A stretch of DNA of 64,000 nt from Dechloromonas sp. HYN0024. GTDB taxonomy: Bacteria; Pseudomonadota; Gammaproteobacteria; Burkholderiales; Rhodocyclaceae. This document shows, piece after piece, positions 63,573 to 64,000 of the stretch (the stretch's first letter is position 1; every line of letters starts with the position of its first letter). The notes under the pieces were generated by a model that worked only from the letters and a program-made list of their open reading frames with translations, was not told the origin of the DNA and did no database searches. The position numbers and the translations under genes are program-made. The stretch is taken from NCBI RefSeq assembly GCF_003441615.1, contig NZ_CP031842.1:2984001-3048000 (forward strand), given 5' to 3'.

Positions 63573-64000
<428 letters not shown>

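Overview
The window is 64 kb of GC-rich chromosome from a betaproteobacterium, most likely a Rhodocyclales member close to Dechloromonas/Azonexus. That placement is inferred from gene order and protein character (gmk-rpoZ-spoT; pilT/pilU divergent from yggS-proC-yggT; algH-ruvX-pyrR-pyrB-pyrC'; pilGHIJ-chpA; rnb-tonB-aroE-mtgA; numerous small c-type cytochromes), not from a database search. I saw no rRNA, tRNA, CRISPR array, prophage or insertion sequence. Genes are densely packed and many overlap by 1-20 bases, so translational coupling is common.

Layout. 1-1822 (minus): spoT start, rpoZ, gmk, yicC. 1899-6282 (plus): a Ser/Thr kinase and PP2C phosphatase pair, rph, rdgB, hemW. 6279-18385 (minus): yidB, the rdgC-ychJ-yheS operon, a dihaem cytochrome c, then argS-SPOR-dsbA-SDR-thiS-thiG-trmB, a DNA-deoxyinosine glycosylase and a diguanylate cyclase. 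18593-26101 (mostly plus): ubiB, a SWIM/SNF2 helicase, a DUF302 protein, mobA (with pncC opposed), a 60-residue orphan, an apparent small RNA locus and an anchored cytochrome c. 26226-32120 (minus): an Ala/Lys-rich exported protein, rep, an orphan, a DUF4197 protein, pilU and pilT. 32177-34501 (plus): yggS-proC-yggT-yggU. 34502-36200: a compact island of different base composition with a halohydrin-dehalogenase-like gene and a NIPSNAP gene. 36202-39901 (minus): the pyrimidine operon with an inactive-looking dihydroorotase. 39940-41352: photolyase. 41349-50405 (minus): the Pil-Chp chemosensory operon controlling type IV pili. 50607-55986 (plus): thiD-thiE-hemL-gdx and a SulP transporter with STAS and cyclic-nucleotide-type domains. 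56030-64000 (minus): a CorA-like transporter, mtgA, aroE, tonB-like, an RNB exoribonuclease, an esterase, uppP, a YkgJ protein and the end of thiC.

How it works together. Most content is housekeeping. Two themes recur: twitching motility (PilT/PilU motors plus the whole PilG-H-I-J-ChpA signalling chain, with PilK/ChpB adaptation enzymes absent from the operon) and thiamine synthesis (thiS-thiG, thiD-thiE and thiC in three separate places). Nucleotide hygiene is also represented (rdgB ITPase, deoxyinosine glycosylase, photolyase).

The most unusual items are the SDR-fold protein at 34786-35469, which carries the Ser-Tyr-Arg triad and anion-pocket motif of halohydrin dehalogenases; the unannotated transcript-like element at about 25510-25591 with an exposed anti-Shine-Dalgarno run; the MgtE_N-CorA fusion whose GMN signature reads GMS; and in-frame tandem repeats inside chpA. 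I do not see a wholly new multi-gene system.
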